From Lachnospiraceae bacterium (lineage in GTDB: Bacteria > Bacillota > Clostridia > Lachnospirales > Lachnospiraceae), in NCBI GenBank assembly GCA_016280395.1, contig JAEEGQ010000007.1, positions 1-56,307 of the forward strand: DNA of 56,307 nt, given 5' to 3'. The notes under the pieces were generated by a model, which ran no database searches, was not told the origin of the DNA, and worked only from the letters and a program-made list of their open reading frames with translations. The translations under genes were made by a program, and so were the position numbers. Shown one piece after another: positions 8,266 through 15,434 of this stretch. Each line of letters starts with the position of its first letter. Within the stretch, counting starts at the first letter, position 1.

Positions 8266-9102
8266 ATGAGCAACGATGCGGTAAAAAGCTTTAAAGATCT
8301 GGATCTTACGAATGACTATGTGTTTTCAAAGGTGATGGAAGACCCGGAACTGTGCAGAGAACTGCTGGAGATGATCTTAAACATCAGTATTCTGCGTATC
8401 GAGTATCCGGAATCACAGAAAAGCCTTACGTTTAAGCCGGATTCGAAAAGCGTTCGGCTTGATGTGTATGTTAAAGGCGACGAAAATTCTGCTTATGACA
8501 TTGAAATGCAGGTGAAAAAAACAGGGCATCTGCCAAAACGAAGCCGTTATTATCAAAGCATGATGGATCTTGACATGCTTGAAAAGGGACATACCTATTC
8601 AGCTCTTGGAAAGTCTTTTGTGATATTCATCTGCATGTTTGACCCGTTTGAACTTGGACGGGCGGTATATTCGTTCAGAAACAGATGTGTGGAAGAACGG
8701 GATCTTGAACTCGGAGATGAGCGGACAACGGTTTTCATCAATGCATACGGCAAAACCGAACAGGATTCAAAACTGTATGATTTTCTTAAGTATTTAAGGA
8801 GCAAAGAAGCATCAAGCGAGTATACAAAGGCTCTGGATGATGCTGTAACGACAGTACTTGGCAACAGAAAGTTTGAGGTTGAGTATATGACGCTGGAAAT
8901 GAAAATACAGGAACACAAGGAAGAATGGCTGGCAGAAGGCAGAGCGGAAGGCAAAGCTGAGGGAATCGATATGGGTGTCTCAGCAACTATCCGTGCCGCA
9001 ATAAAGAACAACAAAACCCCGGAAGAGGTCGCGGAGTTCCTGAACATCCCCATCGAAAGGGTACTTGCAGCCGTAGAAGAAGAAATTACTCAAAACAGTT
9101 AA
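8266..9102 (+). CDS. Rpn family recombination-promoting nuclease / PD-(D/E)XK transposase-like
   Basis: A 278-residue protein. The start (DLDLTNDYVFSKVM) and the core Asp66 ... Asp78-x-Glu80-x-Gln82 (RLDVYVKG, YDIEMQ) match the YhgA-like/Rpn PD-(D/E)XK family. The C-terminus has the family's Glu/Gly-rich repeats (AEGRAEGKAEG) and a short helix-turn-helix-like end (TPEEVAEFLNIP). E. coli Rpn proteins cut DNA and promote RecA-independent recombination; recent work links the family to phage defence. An AT-rich 197-bp region precedes it. It stands alone between rplA and the rplJ promoter, 7 bp before the -35 box, and looks like an insertion in the r-protein cluster. Confidence 0.85.
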   Translation: MSNDAVKSFKDLDLTNDYVFSKVMEDPELCRELLEMILNISILRIEYPESQKSLTFKPDSKSVRLDVYVKGDENSAYDIEMQVKKTGHLPKRSRYYQSMMDLDMLEKGHTYSALGKSFVIFICMFDPFELGRAVYSFRNRCVEERDLELGDERTTVFINAYGKTEQDSKLYDFLKYLRSKEASSEYTKALDDAVTTVLGNRKFEVEYMTLEMKIQEHKEEWLAEGRAEGKAEGIDMGVSATIRAAIKNNKTPEEVAEFLNIPIERVLAAVEEEITQNS

Positions 9103-9109
9103 AAAACTA

Positions 9110-9138
9110 TTGACATATCCCAAGGTACGTGTTATTAT
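9110..9138 (+). promoter_or_regulatory. Promoter of rplJ-rplL
   Basis: TTGACA (9110-9115), 17 bp, TATTAT (9133-9138). Transcription would start near 9145 at the head of the L10 leader. Confidence 0.85.
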
Positions 9139-9144
9139 ACCACT

Positions 9145-9280
9145 CGTGCCGAAGAAAGCAGGTGCCGGAGAACCGGCGTAAGGACAACCGCCCGCCGAGG
9201 ATGTTCCGGGGTTTCCCGGGTTGATCATTTATTTGATTTGTATTTCTCGCCTCTGCACTGCAGAGGCTTTTCTTTTTCTG
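9145..9280 (+). promoter_or_regulatory. Ribosomal protein L10 leader
   Basis: Between the promoter and rplJ lies AAAGCAGGTGCCGGAG..CCGGC..AAGGACAACC..GCCGAGG, which resembles the conserved core of the Firmicutes L10 leader, where the L10-(L12)4 complex binds and represses its own operon. A terminator-like hairpin closes the leader. Recognised by pattern, not by covariance search. Confidence 0.75.
9249..9277 (+). terminator. Attenuator at the end of the L10 leader
   Basis: GCCTCTG and CAGAGGC form a stem, followed by a T-rich run (TTTTCTTTTT), 33 bp before rplJ. Read-through would depend on the leader fold. Confidence 0.8.
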
Positions 9281-9309
9281 GCACGGAAAAAATGATAGGA
9301 GATCTTAAA

Positions 9310-9804
9310 ATGGCAAAAGTCGAAATCAAAGCACCTATCGTTGACGAGATCAAAGGCTATGCAGACAAAGCAGTCGCTGCCGTACTTGTAGACTACCATG
9401 GTCTTACGGTTGAGCAGGACACAAGACTTCGTCGCAAGCTCCGCGAGGCAGGCGTTGTATACAAGGTATACAAGAACACCTACTTAAAGCGCGGTTTTGA
9501 AGGAAGTGACTTCGCACAGCTTGATGAAAGCCTTAACGGCGGCACAGCAGTTGCGTTCTCGCTTGAAGATGCCACAGCTCCCGCAAGAGTCCTTGCAGAC
9601 TTCATGAAGGAAGCTCCCGCACTTCAGTTCAAAGCAGGCGTTGTAGAAGGTAAGCTTTATGATGTTAAAGGCCTTGAGAAGCTCGCAAGCATTCCGTCCA
9701 AGGAAGTTCTTATTTCCAGACTTCTTGGCAGCATGAAGAGCCCGATCACCAACTTCGCACGCGTTCTCAAGCAGATCGCAGAGAAGAACGGCGACGCAGC
9801 CTGA
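9310..9804 (+). CDS. rplJ: Ribosomal protein uL10
   Basis: 164 residues from ATG 9310, with AGGAGATCTTAAA upstream; an in-frame start further up would lie inside the attenuator and is rejected. The protein begins MAKVEIKAPIVDEI and contains VLVDYHGLTVEQDTRLRRKLRE, the typical N-terminal domain, then a C-terminal helix ending FARVLKQIAEKNGDAA that binds L7/L12 dimers. It anchors the stalk on 23S rRNA near L11 and, with L12, is the likely repressor of its own leader. Confidence 0.97.
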   Translation: MAKVEIKAPIVDEIKGYADKAVAAVLVDYHGLTVEQDTRLRRKLREAGVVYKVYKNTYLKRGFEGSDFAQLDESLNGGTAVAFSLEDATAPARVLADFMKEAPALQFKAGVVEGKLYDVKGLEKLASIPSKEVLISRLLGSMKSPITNFARVLKQIAEKNGDAA

Positions 9805-9898
9805 TCGTCAGCAAACAGTTGCACCCGTGCTTATGCATGGAGCAGGTAAGAAGACCTGCATGAAAAACAAATGCTAAACAGCAAAATTGGAGGAAATT

Positions 9899-10264
9899 AT
9901 GACTACACAGGAATTTATTGATGCAATCAAAGGCATGACCGTTCTTGAACTTAATGATCTTGTTAAGGCATGCGAAGAAGAGTTCGGCGTAAGCGCAGCA
10001 GCAGGCGTTGTTGTTGCAGCAGCAGGCCCCGCAGCAGCAGCTGAGGAAGAGAAGACAGAGTTTGATGTAGAGCTTACCGAAGTAGGCGCTGAGAAGGTTA
10101 AGGTTATCAAGGTTGTTCGTGAGATCACCGGCCTTGGCCTCAAGGAAGCTAAGGATCTTGTTGACAACGCTCCTAAGATGGTTAAGGAGCAGGCCGGCAA
10201 GGACGAGGCTGAAGAGATCAAGAAGAAACTCGAAGAAGTTGGCGCAAAGGTTACTCTTAAGTAA
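9899..10264 (+). CDS. rplL: Ribosomal protein bL12 (L7/L12)
   Basis: 121 residues from ATG 9899, behind TGGAGGAAATT. The N-terminal dimerisation helix ([20 protein letters not shown]) is followed by an Ala-rich hinge (residues about 38-52) and the globular domain with [20 protein letters not shown] and the end GAKVTLK. It recruits translation factors to the ribosome. A 94-bp gap separates it from rplJ. It ends the operon at the terminator; rpoB, its usual neighbour, is about 27 kb further on. Confidence 0.97.
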   Translation: MTTQEFIDAIKGMTVLELNDLVKACEEEFGVSAAAGVVVAAAGPAAAAEEEKTEFDVELTEVGAEKVKVIKVVREITGLGLKEAKDLVDNAPKMVKEQAGKDEAEEIKKKLEEVGAKVTLK

Positions 10265-10324
10265 TTTTGCCACTAACATCACGCAGGGGCACATATCCCG
10301 ATATAACTTCACACAACGAAACAA

Positions 10325-10358
10325 AGGCTGGCAGACAGATTGTCTGTTGGCCTTTTTC
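10325..10358 (+). terminator. Terminator after rplL
   Basis: AGGCTGGCAGACA and TGTCTGTTGGCCT form a long stem with some G-U pairs, followed by TTTTTC. Confidence 0.85.
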
Positions 10359-10368
10359 TTATCCGAAG

Positions 10369-11475
10369 TCATCGCCCTATCCGTGCTGCATCCGTATCTT
10401 CCGTGAAGTTTGGGATGTTGTACAGTACAAGCACCTCCGTAATGCCGTTTACCCGGATGTAGTTCTGCACCGAGCCGCGGAAAAAGCGCATGTCGATAAG
10501 GTGTGTCTCCTCAAAGTCATCAACAGGGAACTGGGCAAAGGTATTGGCATAGGAATCCTTTATGATCAGGAGCTTCCCGGTGCCGCCGCCGTACACAACA
10601 GTTGTGGCCTGGTTTGAGTTAAGGAACACACCGTAGGGGTTGTTTCCCTGCAGAAGGTCTCTTTCGTAGATGGAATCGGCGATGTAATACCCGTTGTTGT
10701 AATCCACACGGTGCGTGGGAACGCGGTAAACGGCCTCTATGGTGTCATGGGCTGCGAACGGGTCTCCGGTCTTTATATAGGTCGTGCCCCTGAAGCCGTC
10801 ATACAGCGTCTCCACGGTCCACTCTGAGAGCGGGGCCGCGTCCCTTCCGTGGGAAAGCATCCATTCCGCGTACGCATAATAGGCTCCGAGTGAAGTCCAG
10901 TGATGGTCGGTCTTGTAGTAGAGGGCTTCGTTCCGGTGTTTTAGCAGGACATCGGCAACATCCGTAACATTAATGCCTTTATTTTTCGCATAGTCGATAA
11001 TTGCACGCTGGTTTGCGTTCGGTGCAAAGGCAGGCAGCTTGTCTGCATGGATAAAGGCTGCTGTGGGGACAAGCATCAGCGTGACCGGGATCCCGTCAGG
11101 AGCAACCGCATCTGAGAGCCTTTTTACGGCATCGAGGTTCGCATCGAGCTGTTTTAGCGGGAAATGCTTGTGTATATCGATAAGATAGCCGTCTTTTGCA
11201 AAATAAACCCCGTTGTTTTCCTTCTTGCCAAGCGCCCGCTCGGCCAAAGTGGAGACTGTCACCCAGCTGTCGCGCGCGGGAAACTGGTCTGCAAGGTAGG
11301 TTTCAAGGCTGCGGCAGAAATCACCGGAGAAGATTTCTTTGGAGGAAAGCTTCGGAAAGGTGGTAAGTTTGCGCTTTTCCTTTACCGAAAACTCCTTATC
11401 CGGAAGAAAGATGCCGGTGAGGGTTCCCGCCAGCAGCAAAAGGCAGAAAAGCACAGTTGTCAGTATGTTTCGCAT
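10369..11475 (-). CDS. DHHW-motif protein (AlgX/AlgJ-like SGNH fold), partner of MBOAT
   Basis: A 368-residue protein with an N-terminal signal anchor (residues 4-24), so extracytoplasmic. The family motif D190-H-H-W193 (YYKTDHHWTSLGAYYAY) and a C-terminal KDSYANTF block match DHHW/AlgX-like proteins, in which a Ser-His-Asp site transfers or removes acyl groups on polysaccharide. GGAGGC precedes the start at 11475. It follows the MBOAT gene by 61 bp; the MBOAT-DHHW pair is a known arrangement for O-acylation of exported glycans. The acceptor polymer is not shown by the sequence. Confidence 0.88.
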   Translation of the reverse strand: MRNILTTVLFCLLLLAGTLTGIFLPDKEFSVKEKRKLTTFPKLSSKEIFSGDFCRSLETYLADQFPARDSWVTVSTLAERALGKKENNGVYFAKDGYLIDIHKHFPLKQLDANLDAVKRLSDAVAPDGIPVTLMLVPTAAFIHADKLPAFAPNANQRAIIDYAKNKGINVTDVADVLLKHRNEALYYKTDHHWTSLGAYYAYAEWMLSHGRDAAPLSEWTVETLYDGFRGTTYIKTGDPFAAHDTIEAVYRVPTHRVDYNNGYYIADSIYERDLLQGNNPYGVFLNSNQATTVVYGGGTGKLLIIKDSYANTFAQFPVDDFEETHLIDMRFFRGSVQNYIRVNGITEVLVLYNIPNFTEDTDAARIGR

Positions 11476-11536
11476 AATGCCTCCTGACAGGGCTTTACGC
11501 CCCTTAAAAAAGTCATAATGATCGGAATATCGCCGC

Positions 11537-13021
11537 TTAAAACCGGAAATACAGAAAAGGATTGTAGGAACCGCTGATAAGGTAGGCGACCGAAAGGGCC
11601 GTTATGATCGTTATGCCGGTAAGCTCCGCGGCAGTAAGCGCGATCCCCTGCATACGGTGCTTCCTGCAGACAAGTCCCGTCCCTGTCTGAAGCGTTCCGG
11701 CTTTAACCGGCTCTCCCACCGCATACGTGCGAAGCTTTGAAAGGACATTTGCTGGAAGAGGCGTGGAGCCTAAGATGCAGAGCAGGAGCAGCGGAAGGAA
11801 CGAAAGAAGGCTGTACATGGTCGCGTTGTCTGTAAAAGCCGTTCCTCCGCAGAACATGACCTTAAGGTACATAAAGCCGTCCGAAACGCTTTCAAGGGAG
11901 AAGAAAACCCAGCCGATAAGCACCGCAAGAAGCGTGTAAATGCGGCTTAACGGTTTTCGCACAAGGTCGGGGAGGCGGGAGAAGACCGGCAAAAGCAGGA
12001 ATTTTTCGAGGATGAGCAACGCGCCGTACCAGGCGCCCCACATGATAAAGTTAAGGCTTGCCCCGTGCCAGAAGCCCGTCAGAAGCCAGACAACGGCAAT
12101 GTTGAGGATCCTGCGCGGGATACGGCATCTGTTGCCTCCAAGCGGTATATAGACATAGTCCTTAAACCAGGAGCCGAGGGTAATATGCCAGCGGCGCCAG
12201 AAGTCGGTCACGCTTGCTGCAAGGTAGGGATAATTGAAATTCTCCGGGAAGGAGAAACCAAACATTTTGCCAAGCCCTATCGCCATATCTGAGTAGCCGG
12301 AAAAATCAAAATAGATCTGGAAGGCAAAGGCCAGAGCCGCAAGCCAGGCAGAAAGAGTCGTCATCCCGGACAGGGGCACGGCGGTGAGCGTGTTATGGAG
12401 CTTACCGATATTGTTGGCAAGCAGTACCTTCTTTGCAAGCCCTGTTACAAAGCGTCGGGCACCCTCTGCGAAGCTGTCTGCGCTGTGAATGCGGCCTTCA
12501 AGCTGTTCCGCGATGTCCCGGTAACGCACTATAGGGCCTGCGATAAGCTGCGGGAACAGCGAAACATATGCCCCGAAAGCAATGAAATTGCGCTGTGCTT
12601 TTACGTCTCCGCGATACACATCTATGGTGTAGCTCATTGTCTGGAAGGTGTAAAAGGAGATGCCTATCGGCAGCGTCCATCCGGGTTTGGGGATTCCGGC
12701 GGAGAAGAGGCTGTTGACGGTTTCAATGAAGAAGCCGGTATATTTGAAGGTCAGCAGAAGCCCGAGATTCCCGCACAGCGAAAGGACAAGCCCCGCTTTT
12801 TGAAGGCGCGTTCCGCGGAAATGTTCAACCATACGGCCGCAAGTGTAGTCAAGGACTGTGGAAAAGATCATCAGCACGACATACACAGGTTCGCCCCAGG
12901 CATAGAAAAAGAGGCTTGCAAGGAAGAGAACCGTGTTTTTTGCGGCCCGCGGCGCAGCGTAGTAGAGAAGCAGCACCGCGGGAAGAAAACAGAATAGGAA
13001 TGTCAGTCCGGAGAATACCAT
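11537..13021 (-). CDS. MBOAT family O-acyltransferase (AlgI/DltB-like)
   Basis: A 494-residue multi-pass membrane protein with about 10-12 hydrophobic segments. Family motifs are present: WRRWHITLGSWFKDYVYIPLGG (residues about 275-296, including His279) and LTGFWHGASLNF with the expected catalytic His319. These enzymes pass an acyl group, usually acetyl, across the membrane to a partner that modifies exported polysaccharide. The start lies 6 bp after the DUF4358 stop, so translation is coupled; the DHHW partner follows. GGAAGGA stands upstream. Confidence 0.92.
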   Translation of the reverse strand: MVFSGLTFLFCFLPAVLLLYYAAPRAAKNTVLFLASLFFYAWGEPVYVVLMIFSTVLDYTCGRMVEHFRGTRLQKAGLVLSLCGNLGLLLTFKYTGFFIETVNSLFSAGIPKPGWTLPIGISFYTFQTMSYTIDVYRGDVKAQRNFIAFGAYVSLFPQLIAGPIVRYRDIAEQLEGRIHSADSFAEGARRFVTGLAKKVLLANNIGKLHNTLTAVPLSGMTTLSAWLAALAFAFQIYFDFSGYSDMAIGLGKMFGFSFPENFNYPYLAASVTDFWRRWHITLGSWFKDYVYIPLGGNRCRIPRRILNIAVVWLLTGFWHGASLNFIMWGAWYGALLILEKFLLLPVFSRLPDLVRKPLSRIYTLLAVLIGWVFFSLESVSDGFMYLKVMFCGGTAFTDNATMYSLLSFLPLLLLCILGSTPLPANVLSKLRTYAVGEPVKAGTLQTGTGLVCRKHRMQGIALTAAELTGITIITALSVAYLISGSYNPFLYFRF

Positions 13022-13027
13022 GGCAGA

Positions 13028-13774
13028 TCATCCTTCCGGGACATATGTGCCGGGAAAAACCGGTCCTTCGAAGGATTCTCCCGAGCCGTTGCCGGGATCC
13101 TGTTCATCCGGGATCGCAGTATCCTCGTCGAGGAGATTATCGGGAAGGAAGCCCAAAAGGTTCTTAACGGCACTGTCGATCTTTTCATACTCAGCAGTTG
13201 CAAACGCAAGCTGGGCTGCGTCGTCACGGACATCATCGGGGCGCGGGGCACCGGCCACGATGTACATAACGATATCGCCTGCCTTATAAATGCGGCATCC
13301 CATTACCTTGAAGGGTTCCATGGGGTAAATGGCCGCGTATTTTCTGGAACGGACATAGAACACGTTAAAGCCCTGTACAACGGAGTCTGCGTAAGCCGCG
13401 TCCTTGCACTTAACGACGATAACGGAATCCTGGTGAACGGAAGGAACTGCATTCTGCTTTGCTACATACGCATCGATCTTTTCCATGTCGATATCGCCGA
13501 GCGGGCAAAGATAGAGTTCCTCTTCGGGAACTTCGATATCCGCAACATATCCGTTGCCGAGCGCTTTTGCGATAGCGGCTTCGACAGACTGCGGTGTGAT
13601 GCCGTCGGGAAGCTTGCCGCTGTTATTGCCGTTTCCTTTGTTTTCGGAATTACCGTTGTCGGGGGACAAAGTGGGAGTAGGCGTAGCAGTCTTCTGATCG
13701 TTACCGGGCTTTTTGCCGCAGGCAGCGAGCAGGAAGAGAAGTGATAAAGAGATCAGAAATACAAGTCGTTTCAT
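13028..13774 (-). CDS. DUF4358 lipoprotein
   Basis: A 248-residue protein. A lipobox signal peptide (LLFLLAAC, Cys19) predicts lipidation and release on the outer face of the membrane. A Ser/Thr/Pro/Asn-rich linker (residues 25-60) leads to a domain with AIAKALGNGYVAD, VVKCKDAAYADSV and GDIVMYIVAG, which I recognise as DUF4358. The tail is acidic. This family is common in Lachnospiraceae next to MBOAT/DHHW genes, as here, and its role is unknown. GAGGTA precedes the start. A candidate sigma-dependent promoter lies 53 bp before it, so this gene opens the acylation operon. Confidence 0.85.
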   Translation of the reverse strand: MKRLVFLISLSLLFLLAACGKKPGNDQKTATPTPTLSPDNGNSENKGNGNNSGKLPDGITPQSVEAAIAKALGNGYVADIEVPEEELYLCPLGDIDMEKIDAYVAKQNAVPSVHQDSVIVVKCKDAAYADSVVQGFNVFYVRSRKYAAIYPMEPFKVMGCRIYKAGDIVMYIVAGAPRPDDVRDDAAQLAFATAEYEKIDSAVKNLLGFLPDNLLDEDTAIPDEQDPGNGSGESFEGPVFPGTYVPEG

Positions 13775-13827
13775 TTTGAATACCTCGATTCGTTATTTTC
13801 AGGTGATGTTCATCGCCCTCTGACTTA

Positions 13828-13856
13828 ATAACGAATGAGGTTCGCAAAATGTCGGA
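13828..13856 (-). promoter_or_regulatory. Candidate ECF-sigma promoter of the DUF4358-MBOAT-DHHW operon
   Basis: On the minus strand TCCGACA (13856-13850), 16 bp, CGTTAT (13833-13828). The same two boxes and spacing occur upstream of the sigma gene. The layout (-35 ending in AC or ACA, 16 bp, -10 beginning CGT) is typical of ECF promoters. Confidence 0.75.
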
Positions 13857-13857
13857 T

Positions 13858-14592
13858 TTATTTTAAGGATCTGTATATGGCAAGGAGGGCATCGCGATCC
13901 GCACCGTCCGTATTCATAAGTACATAGTTGACACCGTCTTTTGCCCAGACGATCTTAAGAAAGTCGATACCCTCATCCCGGAGCAATACAAGTTTTGCAC
14001 CGTTTTCCGTATCTGCGGTCTCTGACGAGATCTCCATGCCGTAAAGCCCGGAGAAGTCGTCGGAAAGCTTGGAGGCGCGGAGGACATACTGTTTTTCGTC
14101 GATCGTGAAGGAAACCTCCGCAATATTGTCCCAGACAGAAGCATAGAGGATGTCTTCAGAGCCCTGCGGTGCGGATATCGTAAGGCCGGTAGCGGCCCGG
14201 AGTGCCTCAGAAGAAGGGTACTCCTTGAAGGGGTTTGTATCCGGGATCGGAGACAGAGTACCGCCTGTACCCGTCGGAACGGGAGTGCCCGTACCGGGGA
14301 GGATCCGGGACTTTAAGGCGACAAGAACTACGATAGCAAGGCAGGCAGCAACGGGAAGTGCCCACCGTGTTATGAGGGTTATGCGCGAAAGGAGCGGCTT
14401 GCGGGTATTCTTTTCCGCAGGTTTCTCCTGCGCGGCAGCTTTTTCAAGGATGTTTGCCAGCATGCGGGATTTTGCACCTTCGCGGGGTTCTATGGAATCA
14501 AAGGCATCACGGATAAGAGCCCCGTCCCTTTCGGAACCGGCATTGTCTGTGGTATTAACTGTTTTTTTGAGATCATCCGGTATATTGTTCAT
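13858..14592 (-). CDS. Probable anti-sigma factor (single-pass membrane protein)
   Basis: A 244-residue protein. The cytoplasmic N-terminus (residues 1-65) is charged; one membrane span follows (about 70-90, WALPVAACLAIVVLVAL); then a Thr/Pro/Gly linker and an extracellular domain ending in SLK. Topology and position directly after an ECF sigma gene (24 bp) fit an anti-sigma factor. I see no HxxxCxxC zinc motif, so it is not the ZAS type. The outer domain has some resemblance to DUF4367-like domains, but I could not confirm this. GGAGG lies upstream of the start. Confidence 0.65.
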   Translation of the reverse strand: MNNIPDDLKKTVNTTDNAGSERDGALIRDAFDSIEPREGAKSRMLANILEKAAAQEKPAEKNTRKPLLSRITLITRWALPVAACLAIVVLVALKSRILPGTGTPVPTGTGGTLSPIPDTNPFKEYPSSEALRAATGLTISAPQGSEDILYASVWDNIAEVSFTIDEKQYVLRASKLSDDFSGLYGMEISSETADTENGAKLVLLRDEGIDFLKIVWAKDGVNYVLMNTDGADRDALLAIYRSLK

Positions 14593-14616
14593 TGCAGAAC
14601 CTCCGTTTGCTGCCGG

Positions 14617-15132
14617 TCACGGGTTGAATGCATCCCCATAGCCGGAGTTTCTTAGTAAGTGCCTTAGCCGCTCTCTTGCATCTTTCAGCCGGTTGCGGAT
14701 GGTTGAAGGCGGGCTCCCGAGCGCGGCTGCGATCTCGTCTGTCCGGAGACCGTCATAATAGTACATCCAGACTACGTCTTTGAGCTTTGCGGGAAGTGCA
14801 AGGACGGCTTCTCTTACATCGCTGTAATCCTCCTTTGGGGGAGGAGCTGCCGGCTCTTCTGCGTCGTCGGCATCGAGTGAGTCGACATTCTTGCGACTGA
14901 AGCTCTTAAGCCGGTCCTTGCATAGGTTTGAAGCAGTCACTGTCAGCCATTTGCGCTCGTGTGTCTCATCCGTGAAGGTGAAACCGCCGTTCAGCACCTT
15001 CACAAAGACATCTTCCGTACAGTCTTCCGCGTCTGCCTCCGAGCGCATGTAAGTAAAACACAGACGATATACATATCGCCAGTGTCTTTCGTAAAATGCT
15101 TCAAATTCCGCAGACGGCTTGACAGCAGACAT
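14617..15132 (-). CDS. ECF-type RNA polymerase sigma factor
   Basis: A 171-residue protein. Region 2 (residues about 8-70: FEAFYERHWRYVYRLCFTYM, then DAEDCTEDVFVKVL) binds polymerase and the -10 box; region 4 (about 110-162: LPAKLKDVVWMYYYDGL, then TDEIAAALGSPPSTIRNRL) has the helix-turn-helix for the -35 box. Regions 1 and 3 are absent, which defines the ECF group. AAAGGAT is upstream. It leads an anti-sigma gene and an acylation operon. A promoter of matching sequence lies before both this gene and the operon, so it probably transcribes itself. The signal is unknown. Confidence 0.92.
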   Translation of the reverse strand: MSAVKPSAEFEAFYERHWRYVYRLCFTYMRSEADAEDCTEDVFVKVLNGGFTFTDETHERKWLTVTASNLCKDRLKSFSRKNVDSLDADDAEEPAAPPPKEDYSDVREAVLALPAKLKDVVWMYYYDGLRTDEIAAALGSPPSTIRNRLKDARERLRHLLRNSGYGDAFNP

Positions 15133-15152
15133 TTTCTATCCTTTCCCCTGAT

Positions 15153-15181
15153 ATAACGAATGAACTTCCGAAAATGTCGGA
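15153..15181 (-). promoter_or_regulatory. Candidate autoregulated ECF promoter of the sigma gene
   Basis: On the minus strand TCCGACA (15181-15175), 16 bp, CGTTAT (15158-15153), 20 bp before the ATG at 15132. Both boxes match the copy at 13828-13856 exactly; most flanking bases differ. Confidence 0.75.
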
Positions 15182-15354
15182 AATTTTTTCGGTTTTTCAC
15201 AGAGATTGCTTTTACAGATGATTTCCACAGAGAGATTATAAATGCTTTTTTTCAAAAAGTAAATGGCTGTTTCCGCTGTTTTGTCACGGCCAAAAATCCG
15301 GAAAACAAACAGATAAAAATTTGGATCTAAACATCATATTTTTAAAAAAACAGA

Positions 15355-15388
15355 TTGACTTAATCATTTAAAATGCTAATATGTTAGC
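15355..15388 (+). promoter_or_regulatory. Promoter of the ABC exporter with overlapping operator
   Basis: TTGACT (15355-15360), 16 bp, TAATAT (15377-15382). The dyad GCTAA-TATG-TTAGC (15375-15388) covers the -10 box, as MarR- or TetR-type repressor sites do. No such regulator gene is adjacent. The rest of the 15133-15434 gap, about 300 bp, holds only this and the sigma promoter; the part in between is AT-rich and shows nothing else. Confidence 0.65.
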
Positions 15389-15434
15389 TACACCATATTA
15401 ACGACCGGCACACACAATCTTATAGGTATTCTGT

